Positions 6,805 through 13,898 of a stretch of DNA of 14,602 bases are shown here, piece by piece. Source of the DNA: Treponema sp. (GTDB taxonomy: Bacteria; Spirochaetota; Spirochaetia; Treponematales; Treponemataceae); contig JAILQA010000216.1 of assembly GCA_024699205.1 (NCBI GenBank), forward strand, positions 1 to 14,602, in the 5' to 3' direction. The notes under the pieces are model-generated. The model saw nothing but the letters and a program-made list of their open reading frames with translations, was not told where the DNA came from and made no database searches. Position 1 is the stretch's first letter. Every line of letters starts with the position of its first letter. Both the position numbers and the translations under genes were made by a program.

Positions 6805-7116
6805 ATGAATCCTTTTGAGTTTTTAAAAAATACAAGCGCAATAAAAGAACAGTCTGAAAAATTAAAGGCGGAATTAGGAGAGCTTACCGCAGAAGGTTCC
6901 TCTGGCGGAAGAATGGTGACGATAAAGCTTAACGGTCATTTTGAAATGCTTGAAATAAAGCTTGACCCAATTTGTGTTGATAACCGTGATGTTCAGATGC
7001 TTGAAGATTTAATTGTTGCTGCCCACAATAATGCGATGGAAAACATCCAGGCAAAAATTAAAGAAAAAACTGCTTCGCTTCTTGGCGGAATGGACTTATC
7101 TCAGTTCGGTTTGTAA
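6805..7116 (+). CDS. ybaB: YbaB/EbfC-family nucleoid-associated protein
   Basis: Small DNA-binding protein of 103 aa. Members form dimers, bind DNA and coat the nucleoid; the Borrelia homologue EbfC is a known regulator. The family pattern is visible: N-terminal helix (FEFLKNTSAIKEQSEKLKAE), a central sheet (GRMVTIKLNGHFEMLEIKLDP) and a C-terminal helix (LEDLIVAAHNNAMENIQAKI). Length is normal for the family. GGGAGGA upstream of the ATG is a strong ribosome binding site. It sits 34 nt after dnaX and 43 nt before recR, the usual bacterial order, so it is probably co-transcribed with both. Confidence 0.93.
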   Translation: MNPFEFLKNTSAIKEQSEKLKAELGELTAEGSSGGRMVTIKLNGHFEMLEIKLDPICVDNRDVQMLEDLIVAAHNNAMENIQAKIKEKTASLLGGMDLSQFGL

Positions 7117-7120
7117 TGTT

Positions 7121-7137
7121 TGTTCTTGCAAGGAACA
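7121..7137 (+). other. Small hairpin between ybaB and recR
   Basis: TGTTC (7121-7125) pairs with GAACA (7133-7137), with the stem extendable by two pairs around a GCA loop. It encloses the only purine-rich AAGGAA upstream of recR, which lies too far (about 25 nt) from the ATG to be a normal ribosome binding site. A role is uncertain. Confidence 0.35.
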
Positions 7138-7159
7138 CCAACTATTTTTATTTTATATT

Positions 7160-7759
7160 ATGAATACTTTTGATGAATTAACCAACAATTTTTCCAGACT
7201 CCCGGGAATCGGTAAAAAAAGTGCTATCCGAATAGTAAACTGGCTTTTAAAACAGGATAAAATCTATGTCCAGAAGTTTTCCCAGAATCTTGGAATCTTA
7301 CAGGATAAAGTTAAACCTTGTTCAATCTGCGGAACCTGGACAGAAACAGATCCGTGTCCAATTTGTTCCAATCCGCTGAGAGATAATTCTCAGATTTGTG
7401 TGGTTGAGCAGGCGCAGGATGTTTCAACAATAGAAGCTTATGGTGAATATAAAGGGCTTTATCATGTTTTGGGGGGTCTTATTCGTCCTCTTGATGGGAT
7501 TGGCCCTGCTCAACTGGCAATTCAGCCTTTGCTGGCTCGTATAAGGGATGGAAAAGTTTCAGAGATTATTATTGCAACCAATCCTACGGTTGAAGGCGAT
7601 ACAACTGCCTTATATTTGAATAAAGTGATTCTGGAGCTGGGACTTGAAAATCCTGTCAAGGTTACACGACTTGCAACCGGTATTCCTGTTGGTGGTGATT
7701 TGGAGTTTATTGATAAAAGAACCTTGGCTTTGAGTTTTCGAGGAAGAAGTTCCCTCTGA
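7160..7759 (+). CDS. recR: Recombination protein RecR
   Basis: Recombination mediator of 199 aa that works with RecO (and RecF) to load RecA at single-stranded gaps. Domains in order: helix-hairpin-helix (LPGIGKKSAIRIV, residues 14-26), a four-cysteine zinc finger (Cys54, Cys57, Cys66, Cys69), a Toprim domain (ICVVEQAQDVSTIEAYGEY onward) and the C-terminal GDLEFIDKRTLALSFRGR segment. Length is typical of RecR. The start at 7160 matches the conserved N-terminus; an in-frame extension to 7013 would overlap ybaB and is not credible. The stretch before the ATG is A/T only, with no Shine-Dalgarno sequence, so translation may depend on coupling or on an unstructured AT-rich start region. It is the last gene of the dnaX cluster. 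Confidence 0.95.
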   Translation: MNTFDELTNNFSRLPGIGKKSAIRIVNWLLKQDKIYVQKFSQNLGILQDKVKPCSICGTWTETDPCPICSNPLRDNSQICVVEQAQDVSTIEAYGEYKGLYHVLGGLIRPLDGIGPAQLAIQPLLARIRDGKVSEIIIATNPTVEGDTTALYLNKVILELGLENPVKVTRLATGIPVGGDLEFIDKRTLALSFRGRSSL

Positions 7760-7761
7760 TT

Positions 7762-7815
7762 ATTCAATTGTGATATTCAATTACAATTCAATTGCAACTC
7801 AATTACAATTTACAG
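7762..7815. repeat. AATTG-rich degenerate tandem repeat after recR
   Basis: Four to five imperfect units of about 11-12 bp based on TTCAATTRYAA occur in a row (cores at about 7764, 7778, 7788, 7799). It lies between the recR stop and the terminator. The unit resembles the hairpin sequence in the arsR-ATPase gap. There are no uniform spacers, so it is not a CRISPR array. Confidence 0.55.
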
Positions 7816-7830
7816 AAACTTAATCAGGAC

Positions 7831-7863
7831 AAAAAAAAACGCCCCATACGGAGCGCTTTTTTT
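7831..7863. terminator. Bidirectional intrinsic terminator between recR and flaB
   Basis: The stem CGCCCC/GGAGCG (7840-7845 and 7850-7855) with loop ATAC is flanked by nine A (7831-7839) and seven T (7857-7863). On the minus strand all six pairs form (one is a U-G wobble), followed by a nine-U tract, so it should end flaB transcripts well. On the plus strand the same position is a C-A mismatch, so it is a weaker terminator for recR. Confidence 0.85.
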
Positions 7864-7877
7864 ATGCAAATCTATAT

Positions 7878-8738
7878 CTATCGGAGAAGAGAAAGTACAT
7901 TCTGTGTGCTCTGATTTGCCTGAGCGAGCATTGCTGTACCAGCCTGAGAAAGTACGTTTGTCTTTGTGAATTCAACCATTTCAGAAGCCATGTCTGTATC
8001 ACGGATGCGTGATTCAGAAGCCTGAAGGTTTTCAGCACCAATATCAAGACCTTTAACTGTCTCTTCAAGACGATTCTGGTATGCACCAAGGTCAGCACGC
8101 TGTTTGTTGATCTTTTTCAAAGCTTCATCCAAAGTTCCGATAGCACGGTTAGCTTCGTCTGGAGTTTCCAAAGTCATGATAGATTCATCACCAACGTTGC
8201 GGAGACCAAGAGCCATAGCAGACATTGTTCCAATGTAAACCTGAGTTCTCTGATCCATGTTAGCACCAATATGGAACCACATAGAACCTGTAACAACATT
8301 TTCACCTGTTGGGCGGGCAAAACGACCAGTCAACATGTTCATACCGTTGAATTGAGCACAAGAAGCAATTCTGTCAACTTCAGCAATCAAAGAAGAAACT
8401 TCAACCTGAATCTGCATACGATCTTCTGCAGCATAAATACCGTTAGAAGACTGGATAGCTAATTCACGGATTCTCTGAATGATGTCAGTTGTTTCCTGCA
8501 AATAACCTTCTGTTGTCTGAATGAATGAAATACCATTTTCAGCATTTTCAGAAGCCTGATTCAAACCACGAATCTGTGCACGCATTTTTTCTGATACAGC
8601 AAGTCCAGAAGCATCATCACCTGCACGGTTGATTTTCATTCCAGAAGAAAGCTTTTCCATGCTTTTCTGCTGATTTAAATCCTGAATTCCCTGGGAACGC
8701 TGAGCAAACATAGCACTCATATTGTGATTAATAACCAT
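7878..8738 (-). CDS. flaB: Periplasmic flagellin FlaB
   Basis: Flagellar core protein of 286 aa; in spirochaetes FlaB builds the filament lying in the periplasm. The N-terminus ([16 protein letters not shown], then [20 protein letters not shown]) is the conserved D0/D1 region of Treponema FlaB proteins. The C-terminal D1/D0 region is also intact ([20 protein letters not shown], ending NVLSLLR). Length matches the family. The start at 8738 is set by AAGGAG 6 nt upstream and by the family N-terminus; an in-frame extension of 43 codons to 8867 lies in the untranslated leader. A sigma-28 promoter about 140 nt upstream and a terminator 15 nt downstream make this a single-gene unit. Spirochaetes usually have several flaB paralogues; only one is in this window. 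Confidence 0.96.
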   Translation of the reverse strand: MVINHNMSAMFAQRSQGIQDLNQQKSMEKLSSGMKINRAGDDASGLAVSEKMRAQIRGLNQASENAENGISFIQTTEGYLQETTDIIQRIRELAIQSSNGIYAAEDRMQIQVEVSSLIAEVDRIASCAQFNGMNMLTGRFARPTGENVVTGSMWFHIGANMDQRTQVYIGTMSAMALGLRNVGDESIMTLETPDEANRAIGTLDEALKKINKQRADLGAYQNRLEETVKGLDIGAENLQASESRIRDTDMASEMVEFTKTNVLSQAGTAMLAQANQSTQNVLSLLR

Positions 8739-8872
8739 AATAATCTCCTTATTCTTTGGTTTATTAAAGATAAAACACTTCGGTGGGGGGAATACTTTTG
8801 TAAGTATTGTTCTAACCACAACGTGGCTAAAAAACACCTCGTGCTTTACCTCACGGGTTTCCACCACCCTTT
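8739..8872 (-). other. Long structured flaB 5' leader
   Basis: About 134 nt lie between the predicted transcription start and the flaB ATG. On the transcript, GGUGG (from 8868-8861) can pair with CCACC (8786-8782), enclosing hairpins CCAC-GTT-GTGG (8826-8816) and AATACTT-ACAA-AAGTATT (8808-8791). A competing pairing GGGU/ACCC (8870-8856) would use the same bases as the closing stem. GTGAGGT and CACGAGGTG also occur. I do not recognise a known RNA family. A regulatory role is inference. Confidence 0.4.
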
Positions 8873-8878
8873 ACTTGA

Positions 8879-8905
8879 TAATCGGAGGAGGGAAAAAAAA
8901 GTTTA
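8879..8905 (-). promoter_or_regulatory. Sigma-28 (FliA) flagellar promoter
   Basis: On the minus strand, TAAA (8905-8902) is followed after exactly 15 bp by TCCGATTA (8886-8879), against the sigma-28 consensus TAAA-N15-GCCGATAA. Position and orientation fit flaB, a late flagellar gene normally read by this sigma factor. Confidence 0.85.
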
Positions 8906-8907
8906 GA

Positions 8908-8944
8908 AAAAAAAGCAAAAATTTTTAATTTTTTTGCTTTTTTT
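8908..8944. terminator. AT-rich hairpin, probable terminator of the zinc-ribbon gene
   Basis: Seven A, GC and five A (8908-8921) pair with five T, GC and seven T (8931-8944) around a 9-nt loop. On the minus strand it follows the zinc-ribbon gene stop by about 18 nt and ends in a U-run, so it can act as a terminator, although only two G-C pairs support it. It abuts the sigma-28 -35 box and would insulate flaB from upstream transcription. Confidence 0.55.
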
Positions 8945-8961
8945 GGGAAAAACAGAGAATT

Positions 8962-9381
8962 TTAGTCGATATTATGGGAATTTTTCCGGCAATGAGGGCA
9001 GCCGAGTATATGAACGTGACTTTTTGAGACTGATTTATTGAATAATCTGGCGGTTAGGGCTTCATCTGCGGCAAGATTTGCATGGCAGACAGGGCAAGTT
9101 CTTCTTACTCCAGGTTCCGTTCCAGGGTAGCAGTGAGGACAGCCCGAAATTGTACATAACTGATCAGGCACATTTCTGGGACGATAGACTTTTGAAATTA
9201 TATTTTCACCCTTAAAAAGTCCGCTCTGGCAGACTGGACATTTTACCTGCTGTAAGTTGTGCCTTAGTTTTTCTGCTTCTTTCAGGGCTTGGGCACGCTT
9301 TTTTCTATTAAGATAAATGAGAATTCCAGCAAGCAGAATGATTATAATAAGAACTGCAAAAAATAGAGTGAAAAAGTCCAT
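8962..9381 (-). CDS. Membrane-anchored protein with duplicated zinc-ribbon unit
   Basis: Unrecognised protein of 139 aa. Residues 4-24 form one strong membrane segment (FTLFFAVLIIIILLAGILIYL) followed by a basic patch (NRKKR), so the C-terminal part is probably cytoplasmic. A short helix leads to four CPxC knuckles: Cys48/51, 81/84, 96/99 and 128/131. They form two copies of one unit, CPVC-(about 30 residues)-GCPHC, each pair likely binding one zinc. Such ribbons often bind nucleic acid or protein, but nothing here indicates a partner. The start is uncertain: ATG 9381 gives a clean N-terminus, while ATG 9399 adds six residues; neither has a Shine-Dalgarno sequence. TATACA at 9418-9413 could be a -10 box. 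The gene is divergent from the esterase gene. Confidence 0.75.
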   Translation of the reverse strand: MDFFTLFFAVLIIIILLAGILIYLNRKKRAQALKEAEKLRHNLQQVKCPVCQSGLFKGENIISKVYRPRNVPDQLCTISGCPHCYPGTEPGVRRTCPVCHANLAADEALTARLFNKSVSKSHVHILGCPHCRKNSHNID

Positions 9382-9489
9382 AAAAAAAATATAAACCATA
9401 ATTGAAAAAAAATGTATATCTATTAAAATGATTGCAGAAAAATTAAAGCGTTTTGAGAGTTCGTCACTTTATATCACAGGAAGGTTTTT

Positions 9490-11169
9490 ATGTCAGATTT
9501 TTCAGTTGCAGCGGTATTTTCAAATCATTGTGTTTTACAGAGAGATAAGGTTATTTCAGTTTTTGGCAGCGCGGGAGACGGCTGTAAGGTTTCTGTAGAA
9601 TTATATGACCAGAAGCAAAGTCTTTTAGCAAAAAATAAATCGAGGGCAAAGGACGGAAGATGGCTGGTTCAGTTAGAGCCGCAAAAGGCTCAGAATGATT
9701 GCAGTCTGATAATTACCTGCGAAGGCTTCAAAAAGATTTTTACAGATGTTGCAATTGGTGAAGTCTGGCTTGCCGGTGGTCAGTCAAATATGGAGTTTGA
9801 ATTACAGAATTGTACAGAAGGTCCTGATGAATTAAATCCGTCTAAAAATCCGGAAAATCCAAATGTGCGTTTTTACTATACAAATAAAATTGCCTGGATG
9901 GACGAAAAATTTTTTGAAGCAGAGCGTAATACCTGCTGGCAGACCTGGGACAGCGAATGGAAAAAATTCTGGTCGGCTGTTGGATATTTCTTTGCAAAAA
10001 AGCTTGCTGCAGACCTTGGAGTTACCGTCGGTGTAATCGGTTGCAACTGGGGCGGAACAAGTGCAAGTGCCTGGATGAATCGCGAAACTTTAGAAACAGA
10101 TGCAGAGCTTAAAACTTATCTTGATGAACAGGAAGAAGCAACAAAAGGAAAATCCATTGAGCAGCAGTGTCAGGAGTACGACAAATACGAATCCGAAAAC
10201 AATATCTGGAACGAAAAATGTGCAAAACTATACAGTGTCGAACCTAATCTTGAATGGGATGAAGTTCAGCGGAGAATCGGTCCAAGTCAATGGCCGGGAC
10301 CAAAATCATGTAAAAATCCTTATAGACCGACTGGCTTGTATGAATGTATGTTAAAGAGGATTATTCCTTATACACTCAAAGGAGTTTTGTGGTATCAGGG
10401 AGAAAGTGATGATCACAAGCCCCATAGTTATGCAAAATTATTTACCAGAATGATTGATTTATGGCGCACTGACTGGAATGAAGCAAATCTTCCTTTTGTT
10501 TTTGTACAGCTGCCGGAACACCGCTACAAACAGGATAAAGATTTTAAACACTGGTGCTTAATCCGCGAAGCTCAGCAAAAGGTTCATAACACGGTAAAAA
10601 ATGCCTTTATGACCTGTGCCCTGGATTTGGGACAGTACAATGACATTCATCCAAAGTCAAAAAAAGTTCTTGGTCAGCGTATGGAAAAAGTTGCTTTGTC
10701 TTCAGTTTATAATCAATGTGAGGAAAAGGCTGCCTATTCCCCAATGCTTCAATCTTATTACGTAAATGAAAAGTCAATCACTCTTACTTTTTCCAATGCA
10801 GAAGAGGGCTTTATTCAGAAGGCAGATGATGAAGAATTGACTTACTATAAGGAAATGGAAGCTGCTCAAAATACTCCACTTCCTGCTGATTTTACAGGCT
10901 TTGAAATTGCGGGAAGTGATTGTATTTATTATCCGGCCCAATTTGTTTTTGGAAAAGAAAAAGACCATCTGAATACAATCACTCTTTCAAATCCAAAAGT
11001 TCCAGAGCCGCTTTTTGCCCGATATGCCTGGTACAATTATGGACCTGTTACAATTTATAATAAAAACGGCTTGCCTCTTGCTCCGTTCAGGACAAGCCTT
11101 CATGATTCCCTGGATTCAAAAGCAAAAACAGAACATGCTAAAATCCAGCAGATTATGACAGTAGGCTAG
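9490..11169 (+). CDS. Sialate O-acetylesterase-like SGNH hydrolase
   Basis: Carbohydrate esterase of the SIAE (sialic acid 9-O-acetylesterase) family, 559 aa. All SGNH landmarks are present: nucleophile Ser99 in GGQSNMEFEL, the glycine block NWGGTSASAWM (GGTSAS from residue 188), WYQGESD at 301-307, and Asp385/His387 in DIHP. The N-terminal beta domain begins at once (VAAVFSNHCVLQRD), with no signal peptide, so the enzyme should act inside the cell on imported acetylated sugars. Relatives remove acetyl groups from sialic acids or from xylan fragments; no sialic acid genes are nearby, so plant-polysaccharide oligosaccharides are an equally good guess in a gut or rumen treponeme. AGGAAGG precedes the ATG by 5-6 nt. 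The pseudouridine synthase gene follows after 21 nt and is probably co-transcribed. Confidence 0.88.
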   Translation: MSDFSVAAVFSNHCVLQRDKVISVFGSAGDGCKVSVELYDQKQSLLAKNKSRAKDGRWLVQLEPQKAQNDCSLIITCEGFKKIFTDVAIGEVWLAGGQSNMEFELQNCTEGPDELNPSKNPENPNVRFYYTNKIAWMDEKFFEAERNTCWQTWDSEWKKFWSAVGYFFAKKLAADLGVTVGVIGCNWGGTSASAWMNRETLETDAELKTYLDEQEEATKGKSIEQQCQEYDKYESENNIWNEKCAKLYSVEPNLEWDEVQRRIGPSQWPGPKSCKNPYRPTGLYECMLKRIIPYTLKGVLWYQGESDDHKPHSYAKLFTRMIDLWRTDWNEANLPFVFVQLPEHRYKQDKDFKHWCLIREAQQKVHNTVKNAFMTCALDLGQYNDIHPKSKKVLGQRMEKVALSSVYNQCEEKAAYSPMLQSYYVNEKSITLTFSNAEEGFIQKADDEELTYYKEMEAAQNTPLPADFTGFEIAGSDCIYYPAQFVFGKEKDHLNTITLSNPKVPEPLFARYAWYNYGPVTIYNKNGLPLAPFRTSLHDSLDSKAKTEHAKIQQIMTVG

Positions 11170-11190
11170 GGGCTTTCAAAGGAAAAAGAA

Positions 11191-12003
11191 ATGGCAGAAA
11201 GAATAGATAAACTTCTTGCCCACGAGGGCTATGGCAGCAGAAAAGACATAAAAAAACTCCTTCGCTCAGCAACAGTTTTGCTCAACGGAAAGCAGATTTA
11301 TGATTCATCAATTCAGATAAATCCTGCAGTTGATGAAGTGTTGGTTGATGGCGAGCTTGTAGATTTTCATCAGAACATTTTTATTATGATGAATAAAATC
11401 ATGCATACAGTTTCTTCTACAAAAGACGGTGAACATCAGACTGTTTTTGATTTGCTGGATGATAAGCTGCGAACTCCCTATCTGCTGGAAAAACTTCATT
11501 TGGTGGGTCGCCTGGATATGGATACAGAAGGCCTGCTGCTTTTTACAACCGACGGAGAGTTTACACATAGGGTCACATCGCCAAAAACGCATGTAGATAA
11601 AACCTATTTTGTAATTCTGGAGCACGCAGAAACAGACGAGTCAAAGGCTCAGATAGAAAGATTGTTTGCAGAAGGAATTGAAGTTGGCCCAGAAGACAAT
11701 GAAGCAGGATTTAAATGTCAGCCGGCTAAAATAAAATGGTGCAGTCAGGAAGAGTTTGATTTGTACACAAGCAATTCTTCGTATTTAGAAGCCCTTGCCT
11801 GCACACAAACGGTCGTTCAAAATTGTAATTTACAGGCTGCCCTTCTTACAATCACTGAGGGAAAATATCACCAGGTAAAACGCATGTTTAAAGCGGTGAA
11901 CAACTCAGTTGCCTACTTAAAGCGCATTTCTATGGGAAAACTTACCTTGGATTTTAATTTAAAATGTGGTGGCTATAAAATACTTCCGGAAATTGAAGAA
12001 TAA
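11191..12003 (+). CDS. rsuA: RsuA-family 16S rRNA pseudouridine synthase
   Basis: Pseudouridine synthase of 270 aa. RsuA makes pseudouridine 516 in 16S rRNA. An N-terminal S4 RNA-binding domain covers residues 1-60 (ERIDKLLAHEGYGSRKDIKKL). The catalytic motif is GRLDMDTEGLLLFTTDGE with Asp109. The next segment, HRVTSPKTHVDKTYFV, is closer to RsuA (TSPKxHxxKTY) than to RluB/E/F. The C-terminal motif is EGKYHQVKRMFKAV...LKRISMGKLTLD. The protein is about 40 residues longer than E. coli RsuA; much of the excess lies at about residues 185-212 (CSQEEFDLYTSNSSYLEAL), just before the conserved LLTITEGKYHQVKR. AAAGGA lies about 9 nt upstream of the ATG. The 21-nt gap from the esterase gene suggests one transcript, though the functions are unrelated. 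Confidence 0.88.
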   Translation: MAERIDKLLAHEGYGSRKDIKKLLRSATVLLNGKQIYDSSIQINPAVDEVLVDGELVDFHQNIFIMMNKIMHTVSSTKDGEHQTVFDLLDDKLRTPYLLEKLHLVGRLDMDTEGLLLFTTDGEFTHRVTSPKTHVDKTYFVILEHAETDESKAQIERLFAEGIEVGPEDNEAGFKCQPAKIKWCSQEEFDLYTSNSSYLEALACTQTVVQNCNLQAALLTITEGKYHQVKRMFKAVNNSVAYLKRISMGKLTLDFNLKCGGYKILPEIEE

Positions 12004-12032
12004 TTTCTATTATATATCTATAGTTTACAAAC

Positions 12033-12088
12033 TTTCGTTTCTATTATAAAATTGTTTCATCTTATTCCTGCAATACGCAGAAACGAAA
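12033..12088. repeat. 10-bp inverted repeat upstream of fhs
   Basis: TTTCGTTTCT (12033-12042) and AGAAACGAAA (12079-12088) are exact reverse complements 36 bp apart, ending a few bases before the fhs Shine-Dalgarno sequence. ATTG and CAAT inside can pair too. TTTACA (12024-12029) and TATAAA (12045-12050) are a weak promoter candidate with a 15-bp spacer, overlapping the first arm. It could be an operator or, if transcription begins further upstream, a hairpin. It does not match a tetrahydrofolate riboswitch that I recognise. Confidence 0.5.
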
Positions 12089-12100
12089 ACAGGAAGGCGC

Positions 12101-13777
12101 ATGACAGATATTCAGATTGCACAGGCCAACAAAATGATTCCTATTACTGAAGTTGCTTCAAAAATAGGCATTCCGGCTGAAAAACTTGAATTATATGGTT
12201 CATACAAAGCAAAAATCACTTTTGATGAATTAAAAACTTTACAGCAAAAGGCTGCTGAAAATCCTGGAAAGTTAATACTTGTAACTGCTGTCACACCAAC
12301 TCCAGCTGGCGAAGGAAAATCTACAGTTTCAATCGGACTTGCTGATGGCTTAAACAAAATCGGTAAAAAAACTGTTGTTGCCTTACGCGAACCAAGCTTG
12401 GGCCCTTGTTTTGGTGTAAAAGGCGGTGCCTGCGGCGGCGGTTATGCTCAGATTGTTCCAATGGAAGATATCAATCTTCATTTTACCGGCGATATCCATG
12501 CAATCAGCATTGCAAATAATCTTATTGCCGCTTTAATAGACAATCATATTCAGCAGGGAAACGAATTGAACCTTGACCCTCGCACAATTTCCTGGAAACG
12601 ATGTGTAGATTTGAATGACCGGGCTTTGCGCAATATTGTGATTGGTCTTGGTGGACGGGTTCAGGGAGTTCCTAGAGAAGACCATTTTTCTATTGCTGTT
12701 GCTTCCGAAATTATGGCAATTGTTTGTTTGAGTCGTACGATTGGTGAACTTAAAGAACGAATAAACCGCATTGTAATCGGTCAGAATTATGCCCGCGAAA
12801 ACGTAACCTTTGGACAGCTTAAGTGCACAGGTGCAATTGCTGCTCTTCTTAAAGATGTTATTAAACCAAACCTTGTTCAAACTCTGGAAAAAAATCCTGC
12901 TTTTGTTCATGGCGGACCTTTTGCTAACATTGCGCACGGTTGTAATAGTGTGAATGCAACGCTTTGTGCTCTTGCAACTGGAGATTATGTTGTTACCGAA
13001 GCTGGATTTGCTGCTGATTTAGGTGCTGAAAAGTTCCTTGATATAAAGTGCCGTTCTGCTGGTCTTAAACCTAATGCTGTTGTTATTGTTGCTACAATCC
13101 GCGCTCTTAAAATGCATGGCGGTGTACAAAAGGCTGATTTGAGCAAAGAGAATTGTGCCGCTCTCGAAAAAGGTTTTGAAAATCTTAAGGTTCATATCGA
13201 AAATATTGCTAAGTTTGGACTTCCGGCTGTGGTTGCTATAAATAAGTTTATTACCGATACAGATGAAGAAATTGAGCTTTTAAAATCGCTTTGTGAAAAA
13301 GTTGGTGCAAAGGCTGTTCTTTCTGAAGGCTGGGGAAAAGGCGGTGAAGGCGCTGCTGAACTTGCAAAAACTGTTGCAGATATTGTAGAAAATACAAAAT
13401 CAGAGTATCATCCTCTCTACGAACTTGATTTGCCTCTTGCAGAAAAAATCCGTAAACTTGCAAAAGAAATCTATAGGGCAGAAGATGTTGAGTTTGATTC
13501 AGTTGCCTTGAAAAAGCTTAAAACTTATGAAGAAAATGGATATGGCGGTCTGCCGGTTTGTGTTGCAAAAACTCAGAACTCTATTTCTCATGATCCAAAA
13601 TTGATTGGCGCTCCTAAAGGATATATTTTCCCTGTTAGAGATGTTCAGCTTTATGCGGGTGCAGGATTTGTAGTTGCGCTTGCAGGTGATATTATGACAA
13701 TGCCTGGTCTTCCTAAAAAGCCTGCTGCATTGGATATTGATGTTGATGATGAAGGAATAATTTCAGGATTATTCTAG
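12101..13777 (+). CDS. fhs: Formate-tetrahydrofolate ligase
   Basis: ATP-dependent enzyme joining formate to tetrahydrofolate to give 10-formyl-THF, feeding purine synthesis and formyl-Met, and the methyl branch of acetogenesis where that pathway exists. At 558 aa it matches the family length. The N-terminal core AQANKMIPITEVASKIGIP and the P-loop TPTPAGEGKST (65-75) are typical, as are REPSLGPCFGVKGGACGGGYAQ and FTGDIHAI. The C-terminus (GDIMTMPGLPKKPAALDIDV) is complete. AGGAAGG lies 5 nt before the ATG. The gene stands alone, with an inverted repeat upstream and a tRNA gene 17 nt downstream, and no terminator between. Some treponemes (for example T. primitia) are homoacetogens that use this enzyme, but one gene does not show that here. 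Confidence 0.97.
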   Translation: MTDIQIAQANKMIPITEVASKIGIPAEKLELYGSYKAKITFDELKTLQQKAAENPGKLILVTAVTPTPAGEGKSTVSIGLADGLNKIGKKTVVALREPSLGPCFGVKGGACGGGYAQIVPMEDINLHFTGDIHAISIANNLIAALIDNHIQQGNELNLDPRTISWKRCVDLNDRALRNIVIGLGGRVQGVPREDHFSIAVASEIMAIVCLSRTIGELKERINRIVIGQNYARENVTFGQLKCTGAIAALLKDVIKPNLVQTLEKNPAFVHGGPFANIAHGCNSVNATLCALATGDYVVTEAGFAADLGAEKFLDIKCRSAGLKPNAVVIVATIRALKMHGGVQKADLSKENCAALEKGFENLKVHIENIAKFGLPAVVAINKFITDTDEEIELLKSLCEKVGAKAVLSEGWGKGGEGAAELAKTVADIVENTKSEYHPLYELDLPLAEKIRKLAKEIYRAEDVEFDSVALKKLKTYEENGYGGLPVCVAKTQNSISHDPKLIGAPKGYIFPVRDVQLYAGAGFVVALAGDIMTMPGLPKKPAALDIDVDDEGIISGLF

Positions 13778-13794
13778 CATTATATTTTTTCTTT

Positions 13795-13868
13795 GACCCC
13801 GTAGCTCAGCTGGATAGAGCATCCGCCTCCTAAGCGGAAGGTCGTGCGTTCGAATCGCATCGGAGTCA
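13795..13868 (+). tRNA. tRNA-Arg (anticodon CCT)
   Basis: Full cloverleaf of 74 nt. D arm GCTC...GAGC, anticodon stem TCCGC/GCGGA with loop CTCCTAA (anticodon CCT at 13829-13831, reads AGG), and T arm GTGCG-TTCGAAT-CGCAT are all normal. CCA is not encoded. The acceptor stem is GACCCCG/CGGAGTC, which leaves a C-A mismatch at positions 4-69; a T at 13798 would restore the pair. It lies 17 nt after fhs, and no separate promoter is clear. Confidence 0.93.
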
Positions 13869-13898
13869 TTATTTTTTTTAACTTTAGCGAAAAATACC

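Noticed and set aside
7762..7815. Possible CRISPR array in the AATTG repeat
   Set aside because: Units are 11-12 bp, degenerate and directly adjacent, with no spacers and no cas genes nearby.
8739..8867. 43-codon N-terminal extension of FlaB
   Set aside because: It falls in the untranslated leader, lacks an RBS, and FlaB proteins begin at the [11 protein letters not shown] segment.
12004..12100. Tetrahydrofolate riboswitch before fhs
   Set aside because: The gap is under 100 nt and I could not fit the conserved core of the known classes; only a simple inverted repeat is visible.
13795..13868. tRNA as a phage or island attachment site
   Set aside because: No integrase is nearby and I saw no direct repeat of the tRNA 3' end in the window.
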